Assembly: GCF_947623445.1 (NCBI RefSeq)
Contig: NC_135248.1
Coordinates: 11,603,820-11,667,819, forward strand
Reading direction: 5' to 3'
Source: Clavelina lepadiformis
Lineage: Eukaryota > Chordata > Ascidiacea > Aplousobranchia > Clavelinidae
DNA: 64,000 bases
The notes beneath the pieces were generated by a model. It worked only from the letters and a program-made list of their open reading frames with translations, searched no databases and was not told the origin of the DNA. The position numbers and the translations under genes are program-made. Shown in pieces: positions 25,663-38,076 of this stretch; the stretch's first letter is position 1; every line of letters begins with the position of its first letter.

Positions 25663-28600
25663 ATGAAAGTGAGGTTTAAAAAAACATTGAAGTGGTTAAA
25701 ATACCAGATTATTGCTTTATCGCTATTCTCGGCTTTTATGATATTTATTTATAAGCGCATGCTGAATGGCAACGTCGGAGGAGTGGTGTTACACGTCAAC
25801 GCTGAAAAGTTCTTTGATAATCCGCTCCTTTTGTCTGAGATTGTTGGAAAGGACAATTTGGACAACAAACGTCTTAATTTAAAATCTTCTTTAATTGAAA
25901 CATACCAAGCGAACCAGAATCATGTGTATGACAATGACGCTTTAAATTCAACTAAAGTTCGTCAAAGAAGATCGACGAATTGCTCTCTTTGGGGAGCATA
26001 CCCCAATCAACTAATTACCTCATTAGCTTCTCAGATAAAACTCAATCCGAAAAACTTTTTATACCCCGGTCTATTCGGTGGCCCGAACAACCAACTGATG
26101 GGCTTGCTGCAATCTATTTTCGTCGCAATTCGTCTCAACAGGTCAGCTTTTACTTTAATCGTGGACTTAACTGGTTGGCTTAGAACATGCTTTGCTTGTG
26201 AATGTCGGTATATCACCATTAAATTATCTTAAAAATATTAAAGGCATCCTCGTATATCGCAGCTTTAGGTATAGTCAGAACATCATATATAGACAGTACA
26301 GTGCAAAAAACGCGTTAAAATTTCACTTCAGGACCTTAGTGGTGCCAAAGTTCAGCACTCATCACTATACTTTCGGAAGTGTTCAAATCGTTCCGGCTTT
26401 CCAACGAATAAACATTCAACGCTTGTGTTCGTTTGTGAGTTGCATTTCCATTGATGATTTCCGTAAAACTTGCAGTGGATTTATAGATGTCGTGTTTCAA
26501 GTACGTATAATCGTATGTAGGCTATGTAACTTATATTATTATACTGAAATATTGATAAAATCTGTATCAAAATATCTCCTATACCAAGTAGCTTACATGT
26601 TATAGCAACGACTGCCTAGAAAGAAGTGAAACACACACGGGAGTAACTTCCGTAGGTTTTCACAAACAATCCAGGACTTAATTACATTTGCTTCAACCTG
26701 TTTCTACATCTTTTTCCTCCAAATGAAAAAGCATGATGGACAAAGGTCCTAAAAGTGCTTTAAAGTGAGGAGCAACTCCACAGTCCGGTACCGGTTCCGT
26801 TGTCTGGTACCGGTAGATCTAAATGCCGCAAAGACAAGAATGCTTGACCAGCAGTAGGCTTCACATACTGTCATCTAGGACAGTGGTGTCCAAACTACGG
26901 TCAGGCGCCTGTTTTTTTGTTTTCCCGCCGCTATCATCTAGCTCAGGGCTTCTCAAACTTTTTGGGTCTGCGACCCCATTTTGGAAAAGAAATTTCTATG
27001 CGACCCCTTGAGAGGTAGCCTACACATTAATGATGTTAAAACAATAAACGTCCAATTACAAATCTCAAGTGGTATTTTTGTCTCTGGAAAAATCATGCAA
27101 GTGCACACAATCCACTGAAGTACAGTAACCAGCAGTAATAAAAAAATCTCGTAATGGAAACAGTAAAGCGAATAAAAAATAATCAAAAAACAATTCAATT
27201 TATAAAAATTAAATTGGTATCGCGACCCCAAAATTACATTTTGCGACCCCAAGCGGGGTCGCGACCCACAGTTTGAGAAGCCCTGATCTAGCTCACACGT
27301 CACTTCGTACCAAAGATAAAGAAATACGAAACAAACATTGGAAGTTTAAGTGTAACAAAATTTACTTTAATACGGTTTACATAAAACTGTTCAACTTTAG
27401 ACTATTCAGTAGCAAATTATATTTCGAAGCATTTAGCGATAATTATTAACTTGCATTTGTTAATTGTAAGATGACCTAAGTTACGGTACGTTATTGAGCA
27501 GATATTGCATAGAAATTTAAAAAGATGTATCACAAGAACTTTACAATTTTGTAATTTCTTATGGTCCCATTTGTAACAAGAATCATAGCGCCTGTACAAT
27601 GCAGTTAACTGTTAACTGCTGTTATGTGTTACAGCAAATATGACAAAACCAAAAGAACTTTTAGAATGCACGTACATAAAGCAAAAATCTTCACAGTTAT
27701 ATAATTCTTAATCAAAATATACTGAGAACCAGAATGACTGACAAGCATTTATGTGACGTCTTTCGCATCACTGCTCTTACGAAGAACGTTCAAATATTGC
27801 CATCCTTCATCCTTTATATGAAATCATTAGATTAATTCTTTTATGGTTTTATGGCGCTGCGCGGCGTAAACTTTGCGTTTGTGGTACTTGTTAGAGTCGC
27901 AGAGGCAAGCGAGTCGCTACAGTTGTGTGACTTTTTACTGCGTTTTCGAGAATATTTCTCGGGCTATTATTTAACATTTTCAATTAGAAAATGAATTTTG
28001 CCGCCAATGCCTATGTTCATGATCTTTACGACATTTATTGTGCTGTAGGCAAAGTAACGATCTTCACACATAGTTTGCGATAAATTTTTGGCAATAACTG
28101 TCCAACCACAGCACATCATTAAAAATGCTTTCTCCAGCGTACTTACTAGCAGCTATTCTCTGATTTAAGGCCAGTTTTTTGGACTTGCGCCTCACTTTAA
28201 CTGAGATTAACCATAATTTCGTTCCTCGTGCTTTGTCCCGTTCATTACGTGATTATAATGTTTTAACCAACGCTTATTTATGACATTGCAAAACCATCGT
28301 GCTGCATGAAAAGATACCTTGATAAAAGATCCACCTTGATAACAATTCGCCTAAGAGTCTCAACATATCTTTAACTTGCACATACTACAGAGGTGCAAGT
28401 CGCACCGGGCTTTTCGGGTCGAATTCGGCCATAAGTTTGAAACAAATTCGGGCCCATTCTGTACTCACGCTCGGCCACATTGCGTAGTAACTTTATTTTC
28501 TTTACAGGAATATGTGTGATCGCAGAATACTAAAAATCTTCCTCGCATTTAAAAAAAGATTACAATCAAAGAATGTCGACAAAGGATGATTTTGATTCAT

Positions 28601-29747
28601 TTAGTAAATCTGACTTTTGGGCTTAATTTTGGGTTCAAATAAATTTTCGGTTTTAATTTAATTCAATTAAATGTAACTATAAGCCTATAAAGTCTGTTTA
28701 CAACTCTGACACGCGTATTTTACTTTTCATATTTAGGCAAGGGAAGTCACCGCCGAACACATCAGAAGGTTCGAAAGAGAAACAGAGATGAGCATATTGC
28801 GTGGAAAATCGACAAAACTTTCTTCAAATACCAACGGTGCAGTCAACTTGAATCTTTCTGCAGGCAACATTCTGGTATATCCAAACTCCAGTTTATACTC
28901 CATTACACGCGACCATTGGTTATCCACAAAGGATGGCGGTGTTCAAAGAGTGTACAACTCCAAAGCCTCTTGCACCTTACATGCACTTTCGTATCGTTCA
29001 GTCGAGGTGTTGCCAAAAGGGGCGATTTCTTTTCCTTTGTTCCCAAACGCAGGGAATGTTAAAGAGATTCCGGACGATCTGCTATATTCAGCCGTTATTG
29101 ACTCTGTCCGTCTTCCGCGATGCATCACCGCGGCGGCTGAAGACTATATTAGATCAGTCATCAGTGACAGAGATTACGTTGCCCTTCACTGGAGGTATAA
29201 TAAAGAAGACTGGTTCAAGTCATGTCAGCGTCCAGAAAAACAGACTATGTGTGAAGCATTGAAAAAAGTTACAGCGGAAGACGTGGCCAAAGCCATCGTT
29301 GATAACTTGCCGCCTTTGCAAATTGAAAACGTTGGCGTTGGGCTGAGAACGCGTTTTCCGGTTTATATCGCAACTCCTCCCGGTTTGATAAAGTTTAAAC
29401 GTGAAGTTTTGGAACACATGAAGCGATTGAATCCGTTCCTTCAGGGAATTTCAAAGGAATTGGACGATTATCTAAACGAGGCTGGTTTCGCACAGTGCTG
29501 GCAAAAAGCTGGTTGGGTCAGTCACGATGACATTGTATCGTTAATTGAGATGGAGATTGCGAGAAAAAGCAAATACTTCTTCTACTCAGTGATATCAAGC
29601 TGGTCAAAAAATATTCGTCCGCTGAGATGGGAATGGAATGATGGTAAGATAAACAAACTGTACGAAGCTTCCATTGTTGAATTAATTACAAATATAAAAA
29701 TTGATCCTAACAGTAAAACGGAAAATTCTCCGCCACTGCGAGTATAA
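25663..29747 (+). CDS. fucosyltransferase-like type II membrane protein, copy A
   Basis: Three exons join in phase: 25663-26141, 26332-26500 and 28737-29747, giving 552 residues. A short basic N-terminus and one membrane anchor at about 15-32 (IIALSLFSAFMIFIYKRM) suggest a Golgi or ER lumenal enzyme. FLYPGLFGGPNNQLMGLLQS at about residue 130-149 matches the first nucleotide-sugar motif of GDP-fucose protein O-fucosyltransferase folds. RTLVVPKF opens exon 2. VALHWRYNKEDW near 364-375 sits where these enzymes carry the HxRxED-type box. EMEIARKSKYFFYSVISSWS is the C-terminal motif. Two likely N-glycosylation sites are NCS and NSS. The acceptor is unknown. The final exon holds two-thirds of the protein. 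Intron 2 is long (2.2 kb) and contains a hAT MITE. AATAAA lies 174 bases after the stop. Copy B at 33078 shares both intron positions and phases. Confidence 0.75.
26944..27285. mobile_element. hAT-like MITE in intron 2 of copy A
   Basis: Ends are CAGGGCTTCTCAAACTTTTT and, inverted, CAGGGCTTCTCAAACTGTGG, each followed by GGTC and then a GCGACCCC box. ATCTAGCT is duplicated exactly at 26936-26943 and 27286-27293. Another hAT-like left end (CAGTGGTGTCCAAACTACGG, from 26880) lies just upstream without a visible right partner. Confidence 0.88.
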
Positions 29748-32700
29748 AATCTGTTGCTTGAATCCGTAAAATCCTACTTTCAAGAGCAGGTGTTTGAGAT
29801 TGAGCGTGTTGCAGTAAATCTATGCTACTTGCAAACTTAGTCTAATTTTACATAAATGAATGAAATGAAACTGCTTCTTTATTAATAATAATGGTGGTTT
29901 AAAACTGTTAACTTACTGTGAATAAATACGTTCAAATAGTAACCTAATTCAACCTATCCAAGGCCGCCGTACAACGTTGATTTTTTCTTTTTAGGTCATA
30001 ATTCAAATTTTTTAAATTACTTTTTGATGAACAACATATGTTTACCGACGGTAAATAAAAACGTACAAACGCTAATCAAACTATTTATCTCCTACATTGC
30101 AGTATCTTGTAAATGTGTTATAAACAAAGGTATAAATATGTTTTTTCTGTGTTGTTCCTGATGTCACTGTCTTACCATTCAATACCAATCGTAGCTCTGC
30201 CTGCTTTTTATGCAATTTTGTTTCTAACTGAACCACCTTTTAATTACTAATAATCTTTTATCCCTTGCTCCTTCATCTAAGTTATTATTTTTACCAGATG
30301 TAATAGCATTATCTAGACTAACCTTTATCAAGCTTTAACCGCTGCAATTAAGTGTGGTGTATGTTTACGCACTTCGTCACGCTGACCATTTACAAACCCG
30401 TTCGTTGTGACATGATAATCAACTAAATTTATGTTTAGCAGTTTTCAAACCCGGACTTTGTTTGGAGAAAGTTCACGGTAATTGATAACCTCAGTCCCTA
30501 CGTTTCTACTTAAAGAATAGTCCGATACACGACTTGAAGACAAGTGGCTCAGAAACGTTACGTATTCATTCAACATCGCGTCCCTAAATGTCGCCTGCAT
30601 TTTTTGATATTGTCATTGCCCAAATAAGTTCCCATAAAAGTTCTCTTTTCTTGTGTCGCTTCTGTATGTCATTTACTGCATTGCTTTCAATTTTTAAAGA
30701 TAAGTTATTTCAATGCAAAAGTCTTTTGAGAGTTGCAGTTTTACCGAATAAAGCGCAGTACAAAACTGATTCACATGGAATCGATGCGGTACAAAAAGAT
30801 TGTTAGATCAGTTCACTATGAAAGACCTGCAGAAATAACCTGCATTTACAAAGTCAAAGCTAGATATGTTTTATATTGGCAGAATTTGATCACGCATTTC
30901 ACGATTGTTTCGCCTTTTAAGATTTTCAATAGGACCATTATAAGGCTAAAGTGTGAATGGTATTGTTGCATCCATAAAAGAGTACAATATACGTTCTACA
31001 ATTAACGTCATGCACATGCAGAAATGCCAATGGCCAATGCCATGTGAAACCTTTCAAATAAAGATGCTCAAACGTTCAGCAAAGATAATAACGATCTTCA
31101 AAACGAGATTTATTTTGGATTCTGAAGACAATATCAATTATGTGAAAAGTTCTTTTATTTTTGGTTGCTTTAAGAAAGTGATAAAAAGTGACACACATTA
31201 ACCGGTATAAGTGTTTAGTCTGCCGTAGGCCTACGTGAAAAACTTAGTCGAATTTCACTAAACCGCTTTCTAACTGAACTAGCATGGTGGTCTGGTCAAA
31301 AATACGTTTCGCTCATAAATTTTGGCCGATTTGGTTTACATATACAGTAGCTTTCGTCCAAGTGTCAACTTCTTTCTTTAACGAGGTGCACGTTACCGTT
31401 TTAAAGAGTTCTGTCACGGCCGAATATCAATAGACTACATTTCGGTAAACTTTTCCGGGAAATTATACTGCGTCATAAAATATTGTCAGTGTCATAAGAC
31501 TCATAACAACAACATGTGACTGACATTTTTCCAGTCAAAAGGTAGAAGCACTGACGTCATATTATATGAATGGGAAGACTTGATCAATAAACATAACGTT
31601 ATCGCGCTAGAACTAGAAACTGAACTAGAATTAATTTTATAATTAGTTGGTTTCAAAAGGAAATTTGTTTGAAAAATTTTTCCGTTTTTTGATCAATTTT
31701 TGTTTGCTTACTTTTTTTACAAATATTTTATTATTCTTATTACTTTCCTCGAAAAAGACATTCTCTAAATGTCCAAGTCTGGGTTAATGTGACAATTTCA
31801 TTGTAATAACGTTCGCTGTATAAGACATAGTTAAAATTCTAATGTAACCACAATAAATTTGCAAACATTTGCACGAAGCACAGACGCTACTAGGAAAACT
31901 TGTTACCACTAACCTATGCGTTTTTTAGCACTATATGCTATGTTTAGTTTTGCGTTCGTTTCTTATGGTAATCGACATTAGGATAAACTTGCAGCTGTTT
32001 ACTATTCAATGTGAAAAACTTCTGTTATGATAAAATAGCTATTGTCCGTCTTTCCCTCGGGCGTAGTCAGCAATGTCATTTTAATTCTTTATAAATGTAT
32101 GAGGACTGCTCACTCAGTATTGGTCGTACAGTATAAGGCAAAAGCGTGCCTCTTGATATTTCCCAATGATTCCAAGCAGTACAAATGAGGTTAAAGGGCG
32201 TTGTATATTGCAAGGACGTGTTTAGTTAGTACAGGATCTCTTGAGAGTAATTGATTTGATGTTAGTCGTTTGTTAGCTGTGTTATGGCTCACCTATTGTA
32301 AGGTCGACAGTGAAATCATAGGATTGCAAAATTTGAATATTTGCAAAATGCTTCGCAAACTAATGCGACACCTTCAGACAATCTTTACATTTAAAACAAC
32401 AGCTTTCTCTGCATATTTCTGCATATTCTCGACATATTTTTGTTAATACTATATTTGTTATAAAGTTACAAAATTCATCACAATTAAACTGGAAAAATTT
32501 ACAATTACAATATAGACAAAATTTAAAAGTTAAATCTTCACAGAAACCTTAAAAAAATTTCCCAGTGGTTAATTAAGACTGCGAAGATACGTTTTACGAT
32601 AATAAACAGCAAACGTTTACGCAGGCAATAATAGCAGGTCACTGGTGATAATCAGGTGTCTGGACAACCGCGCCGTTAAATAGAAAAGATCGAGTGTAAT

Positions 32701-33077
32701 TGCTAGTTGGTAAATAATTTCTGCCACTTTGCAAGCGGAAGCGGTGAATATCTTACAGGATTGTCTTTAGAAAAAGTCCAAAAGCTCCACGATGGAATAT
32801 TACTGTTGCAGACCAGGAATGTGAAAGAAGGAACAATTAACGGTGTAATTGCTTTACATCACTCAATCCTTTATTTAGTCAAATTGTTATTTAATTATCC
32901 GTAAGCGGCATTTTATTTTTGTTTAATTTCTTTGAATTTCATTTTATTTTAAAACCTTTGCATTTTGATGACGTGTCTTTTTGGACTTCAGAAGCAAGTT
33001 TAGCTGAAGCCAAATTAAGTTTAAATGGGCGATTTCTTCTTTCATGGTTTATTTTATAACTTAACTAAGTTAGACAA
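29748..33077. other. spacer between the two fucosyltransferase-like genes
   Basis: It begins with the 3' UTR of copy A and ends with the upstream region of copy B. A 65-codon frame at 32707-32904 (with GLSLEKVQKLHDGILLLQ) is not recognised and has no partner exon. No repeat end was defined. Confidence 0.4.
29921..29926 (+). terminator. putative poly(A) signal of copy A
   Basis: AATAAA lies about 174 bases after the stop codon of copy A in AT-rich sequence. The position fits a short 3' UTR. Confidence 0.4.
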
Positions 33078-34905
33078 ATGCCAGCATTGCTCAAACGCGG
33101 TACTTTTACCTTAGTCTTACTAGCCGCTACTTCTATTTTTATTTATCACCGTATTTTGAAAGATGACGCCAAAAAGTTTGTACTTCGTGTATCGTCAACA
33201 AATTTCATTTTGGTGGACAATGCGAACGCCAATTATTTACCAGAGGTTCCCCAAAGTTGGTCAGAAAATGAGCAAAATGAGAATTATTTTCAAAACCGTT
33301 TTATGAAGATGCAAAAGAATGTTGCAAACTGCAGTCTTTGGACAGAAGATGAGGAAAATTCAATCTTTACCTTTATTCCTCAAATACGTTTGCATCCCGG
33401 ACGATTCTTATATCCCGGTTCCTATGGCGGACCGAATAATCAGATTATCGGTTTGTTGCAGTCAGTTTTCCTCGCCATCCGATTGAACAGGTAAGATAGC
33501 CAAATACCGCGGGAATTACACGAAACATAACCTATACTGGCTTTATTGTTAGCTTTATTAGACGTTTAAAAACTTTCGTTTTTTTAAAATTTCACTATAT
33601 TTGATGTTTAGGACTTTAGTGGTACCAAGATTCTCAACGCATTTTACTCACGGGAAAGTTCAAATCGTTCCCGCTTTTCAACGAATTAACATCAGACGCC
33701 TGTGTTCGTTAGTGAGTTGTATTTCTATCGCAAAGTTCCACAACGCTTGTAAAGGAGCAATGGATCTGGTGTTTCAAGTACGTGTAAGCTGATGTTGACA
33801 GCTTAACATAAGATGATTAAGAGTAACCTACTGCGTGAGCATAACGTTGACCATCACTTAAAGCTAAATTAAATTCAAAATGCTGAGAGGATAATGCGTT
33901 TAGGCCAGGACGCCTGAATTAGAACACATGAGAAGATTTGAAAGAGAAACAAACATGACTATTTTACGCGAAAAAGCAAAACTTCCAAAATGCAATGGAG
34001 CTGTTGAGTTGAAGCTGTCCAAAGATACCCAATCAAGCATATTGGCGTACCCGAACTCGACTTATAACATCACCAACGACCATTGGTTAAGCGGAAACGA
34101 ACGAGCAATTCGTGCTGTTTACAATACAACAACGCCTTGTGCGTTGCACGCATTATCATACCGGTCAATCAATTTGGTGGCAAAAGGTCAAATCGCCTTT
34201 CCTTTAAGGAGAGAAGCGTACAAGAACGTTCGACTGATTCCGGATGATGTTCTTTATTCGGCCATAATCGACTCAGTCCATCCACCACAGTGCATCACTG
34301 TAGCAGCCGAGGATTACATTGCGTCGGTTATAGAAAGACTGGATTACGTGGCGGTACACTGGAGGTACAATGAAGAAGACTGGCTCAAATTGTGCGGGCA
34401 GCGATCTGAGAGGAAGATGATGTGTGACGCATTGAGAAAAATTACGGCAGAAGATGTTGCCGAAGCTGTTGTCAATAACCTGCCACCTTTACAGCAAAAG
34501 AATGCAAATAGCTTTGAAGACAAATCTGGTGCTACCTTACCCGTTTATATTGCGACCCCGCCCAGTTTAAAACACTTTAAGTCAAAAATCCTTTCGCATT
34601 TAAAACACCTTAGCTCTCAACTTAAAATAGATTTGATGGATTTAGAAGTATTTCTTGTACAAGCTGGTCTTGCCCAGTGCTGGAAAAACGTTAACTGGGT
34701 CAGTCGCAACGAAATCATATCGTTAACTGAAATGGAGATTGTTAGAAAGAGCAAGTACTTCTTTTACTCAATCATATCGACCTGGTCAAGCAACATCAGG
34801 CCACTGCGGTCAGAATGGGCGAAGGAAGGGATTCGTAAAAAGTTTGAAGCTTCCGTCTTTCAACTCGCCGTTGACGTCATGACCAAGAGAAGTCAGAAGA
34901 AATGA
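33078..34905 (+). CDS. fucosyltransferase-like type II membrane protein, copy B
   Basis: Exons 33078-33490, 33612-33777 and 33904-34905 join in phase to 526 residues. Layout equals copy A: a membrane anchor at about 9-25 (FTLVLLAATSIFIYHRIL), FLYPGSYGGPNNQIIGLLQS before intron 1, RTLVVPRFSTHF at the start of exon 2, VAVHWRYNEEDW in exon 3 and EMEIVRKSKYFFYSIISTWS near the end. Both introns sit at the same codons and phases as in copy A but are short (121 and 126 bases). Many substitutions separate the copies over the whole length, so the duplication is not recent. The N-terminal stem differs most. As for copy A, the donor is inferred to be GDP-fucose and the acceptor is unknown; a different sugar donor within the same fold is possible. 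Confidence 0.75.
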
Positions 34906-37900
34906 AAAGTTGTGCTAAGCCAAACTTCAGAAGAGCTGAAAGAAATCTAACAATTATAATTAAAATTATCAAAAAAGTTTCGTGTTATATGAATGTTAAA
35001 ATTGAGGTATCGATTGTTATGCGAAAATATGTCTAAGACGTTTTTACCTAAGGCGAAAATCCAGCTATGCGTGTAATGCCATTGTGTTAAGAGGATTTAC
35101 TGTGTAGAGTCGACCCAAAACTATTCTTTGGCCCTACTTTGTGTTATAATGTTATCCTACATGATTTACAGTCTGTCGCGTTTTTTCGCGAGAATCGCAT
35201 AATCTTCATGCAGTTTATATTGCTATTCTATAATTTCATCGTTTTATCAACAACCTCAAAGCTCAAGAGCTGTTAATGCTGTCGTGTTTCGTATTTACGT
35301 GGTGTTTATTTGGTATATTGTTTTACACCAAAGGCCATGTTCTATCTTCAGGTGTTAAAACATAATTATATTCCTTGACACTGGTGAAGTTGTTTCATGA
35401 TCGCAACTGTAGTACTTCCAATTAAATGTGTTTTATAAAGTTGTCAAGTTTTTTTTTTTAAAAAGGAAATGGAATGATGACAAATAAATAATTCACTGTT
35501 CAAAAAAGTTATAGCCTTCAGGCTACTGTTTTATACAATGAAAAATGGAGTATTACTAAGTAAGGTAAGGTAAGAGTAAGTATTAGTGGGTGTGGAAGTA
35601 TAGTCACCGTTGACTCAATCAGTCCAGCTGTCATCGGTACATTTACGATGATTCAACTTGGTACGTCTTTAAGATTCTCAGTTTTCCAGCCCATTACGTC
35701 AATTACAAATAAGAAATAATATTTTCTGCTTCTAAACATTTCGATGTTACGCCCGTGATGACGATAATGTGAGGCATCCACAGGGTTTGAATGGTAACAT
35801 ACGGAATTTTTGTTAGCCTATTTCGAGCACATTGACCAACACAAGTGAAACTGTTGTGTCTGATATTAACTCTAACGTCTACGTGCGGTACAAACTGAAA
35901 ACCAACACAGCGCTTGCAACACTAAAGAGTCTTTCATACAAAGATAAAAGTAATAAAAAAGCTACTGTAGTTAATAAGCAAAATTAGCTGTTGCCGCGCT
36001 GTTGTGTTGCGTGTAGATTAGTGAATGTATATGAAATATACACAAGTACTTTAAGTTCCTGTTTTATTAAATGCCAATCGTGTAATTACATCAGACTACT
36101 ATTAACTTGCTTTTGATTGTACACGTGAAAAATATCTGAAAAAAGAACGACAAACAAGATTTCTAGGAAATCAACTCAATCTCCGATGAAGAAAGCAGAA
36201 AATATAACGAAAAACGAGACCTCGATAACATTAACCGTCGCATCAATTCAAAATAGATACGAAGAAAGTCCAATAACGCGAAGCACAGCCCCAAGTATAC
36301 CAAGCCAGACAGGTAGCCTAATGGACCTGGTGATTAAAACCAAAACAATCAGGCTCCAACCAAAATACGAAAAATATTTTTCTGACGAGATCGCAAGTTA
36401 AAAACCGTGACGTAAACAGAGCGGCGAAATTTGACCTGTTTTGGTTCAAACGTGCTGTTTTGACAGCGAATTACGTCACTATAGGATGCGAGTGAAAATT
36501 AGGTTAGCCCCATCGAGAATAAAGCCACGTAACTTTGCATGGTGTCTAATTACACAACAGACCAGCCGCACGTAGAGAGTTGGCCAACGTATTTTGACTT
36601 CAACAAAATCCTTTGCAAAAAAAGACATAGAAGAGACCCGGGACAAATACCCACAGTGCTGTATAAGCTGAAACGTCGTTAAATTTCGAAAATATTTTGC
36701 ACTGGTATAGTGGTATTGCAGCAATAACTTTGAGCGGTGCACTAAAAAATATAACCTTTGCATTTTATGTCCAGATTTGTAGCCAAAGGCGTTGTTACAA
36801 GTTAATGTATACAGTTATGCAGCACTTATAGTTTGCGTAAAAACGGCAGTGTAACATATTTTTTAGAACCTGTAAACACTTGAAGGCAACACACCTAACA
36901 ACGTGTTTGTCCTGATTGCTGAAGCGTGACCAAGTACGAAGAACAAAAAACGATATATTATAATTCCCAATGACGTCATGGACTCATTCGAACGCCAAAT
37001 GGTAACTTCTTCAGCGAATTGACAACAACAATGAAAGAAGAATCGCGATAAAGTGCTAACCGGGCGATTAAAGGGTTTAGATTCGCTTTAGAGCAACTGC
37101 CCGGGCAAAGAAATAGTTTTTGTAAAAGCTCATGGAAAATGGAAATCCGCAAACGAAAAGAGGCTGAATTTAGTGCGTCTTGTTCAGCTTATAATAAACA
37201 AAACGTGACAAGTGGTGATTGAAGAGTCTAGCAGTATCGTGGTTCGCAAATAGGCCGCTTGAGAACAATAAGGCAGACGTGAGTAAGTCTTTTTGCCATC
37301 AACTTAGGGTTTGCACGTCCTATTGCGACAATGAAAAAGAACGTGCATTGTCTTAGATGAAATTCGGAAGCCCAAATAGTAAATATTTAATACTTATCAC
37401 AAATGAAATCGTTTCAGGTTACGCAATAAACAAATAAAATAAACTGCAAATTTAAAGCAGTTTGTTGACAATATTTGATTGATCGATTCGAATAAAAAGA
37501 AGGCTTTCTTTGATTTCTTTAAATCCCTTTTAAGAAATGAATAGGAGCTATTGACAACGCAAGTAGGGGAAAGGTTTTGACTCACAAACAACACTTTTTC
37601 GCCAATTTTTCGGAGCAAAAACTCTTTGAAACCTTGCGCATTGTTTTGAGAAGGTACGAAAACAAGCAACGTGTAGCCAGCAAGCCTGAGCTGGGTGATA
37701 AGAGCACAGAGCTATAGACAAATATGAATTCAGTATTTTTGCACCAGTAATAAGTAACCTACTCTCATAACCTAGTAACCTATATGTAATTGTTGTAGAA
37801 AAGTTTGTTGTGATTGCAGAGCTTTAATTTCGCAAAAAAGAAATATTTTGTATACAGCATTGCTAAGCACAATTGTAATGTGATAAAATTGTATTTGATA

Positions 37901-38076
37901 AAACCTTTTGTATGAAAAACTTTGTTTAGTGCAGACCGGTTTGCATTTCAAATCTACGTTATTACAAATATATCGTTTTAGGTTCAAGTGCATAGACGAA
38001 AATTCTATTTTCTTATCAAGTAAAATAACTTGCTGAATTTCAATCACCACAAAGTACGACAGCTGTTAGGTTAGAG
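34906..38076. other. spacer before the SGLT cluster
   Basis: No gene is supported. A 71-codon frame at 36186-36401 is unrecognised. The right end is the presumed promoter side of the first SGLT gene. A short run of repeated gtaag units occurs near 35559-35580. Confidence 0.4.

Noticed and set aside
32707-32904. 65-codon frame upstream of fucosyltransferase-like copy B
   Set aside because: It ends before copy B without a usable splice join to it and matches no family known to me.
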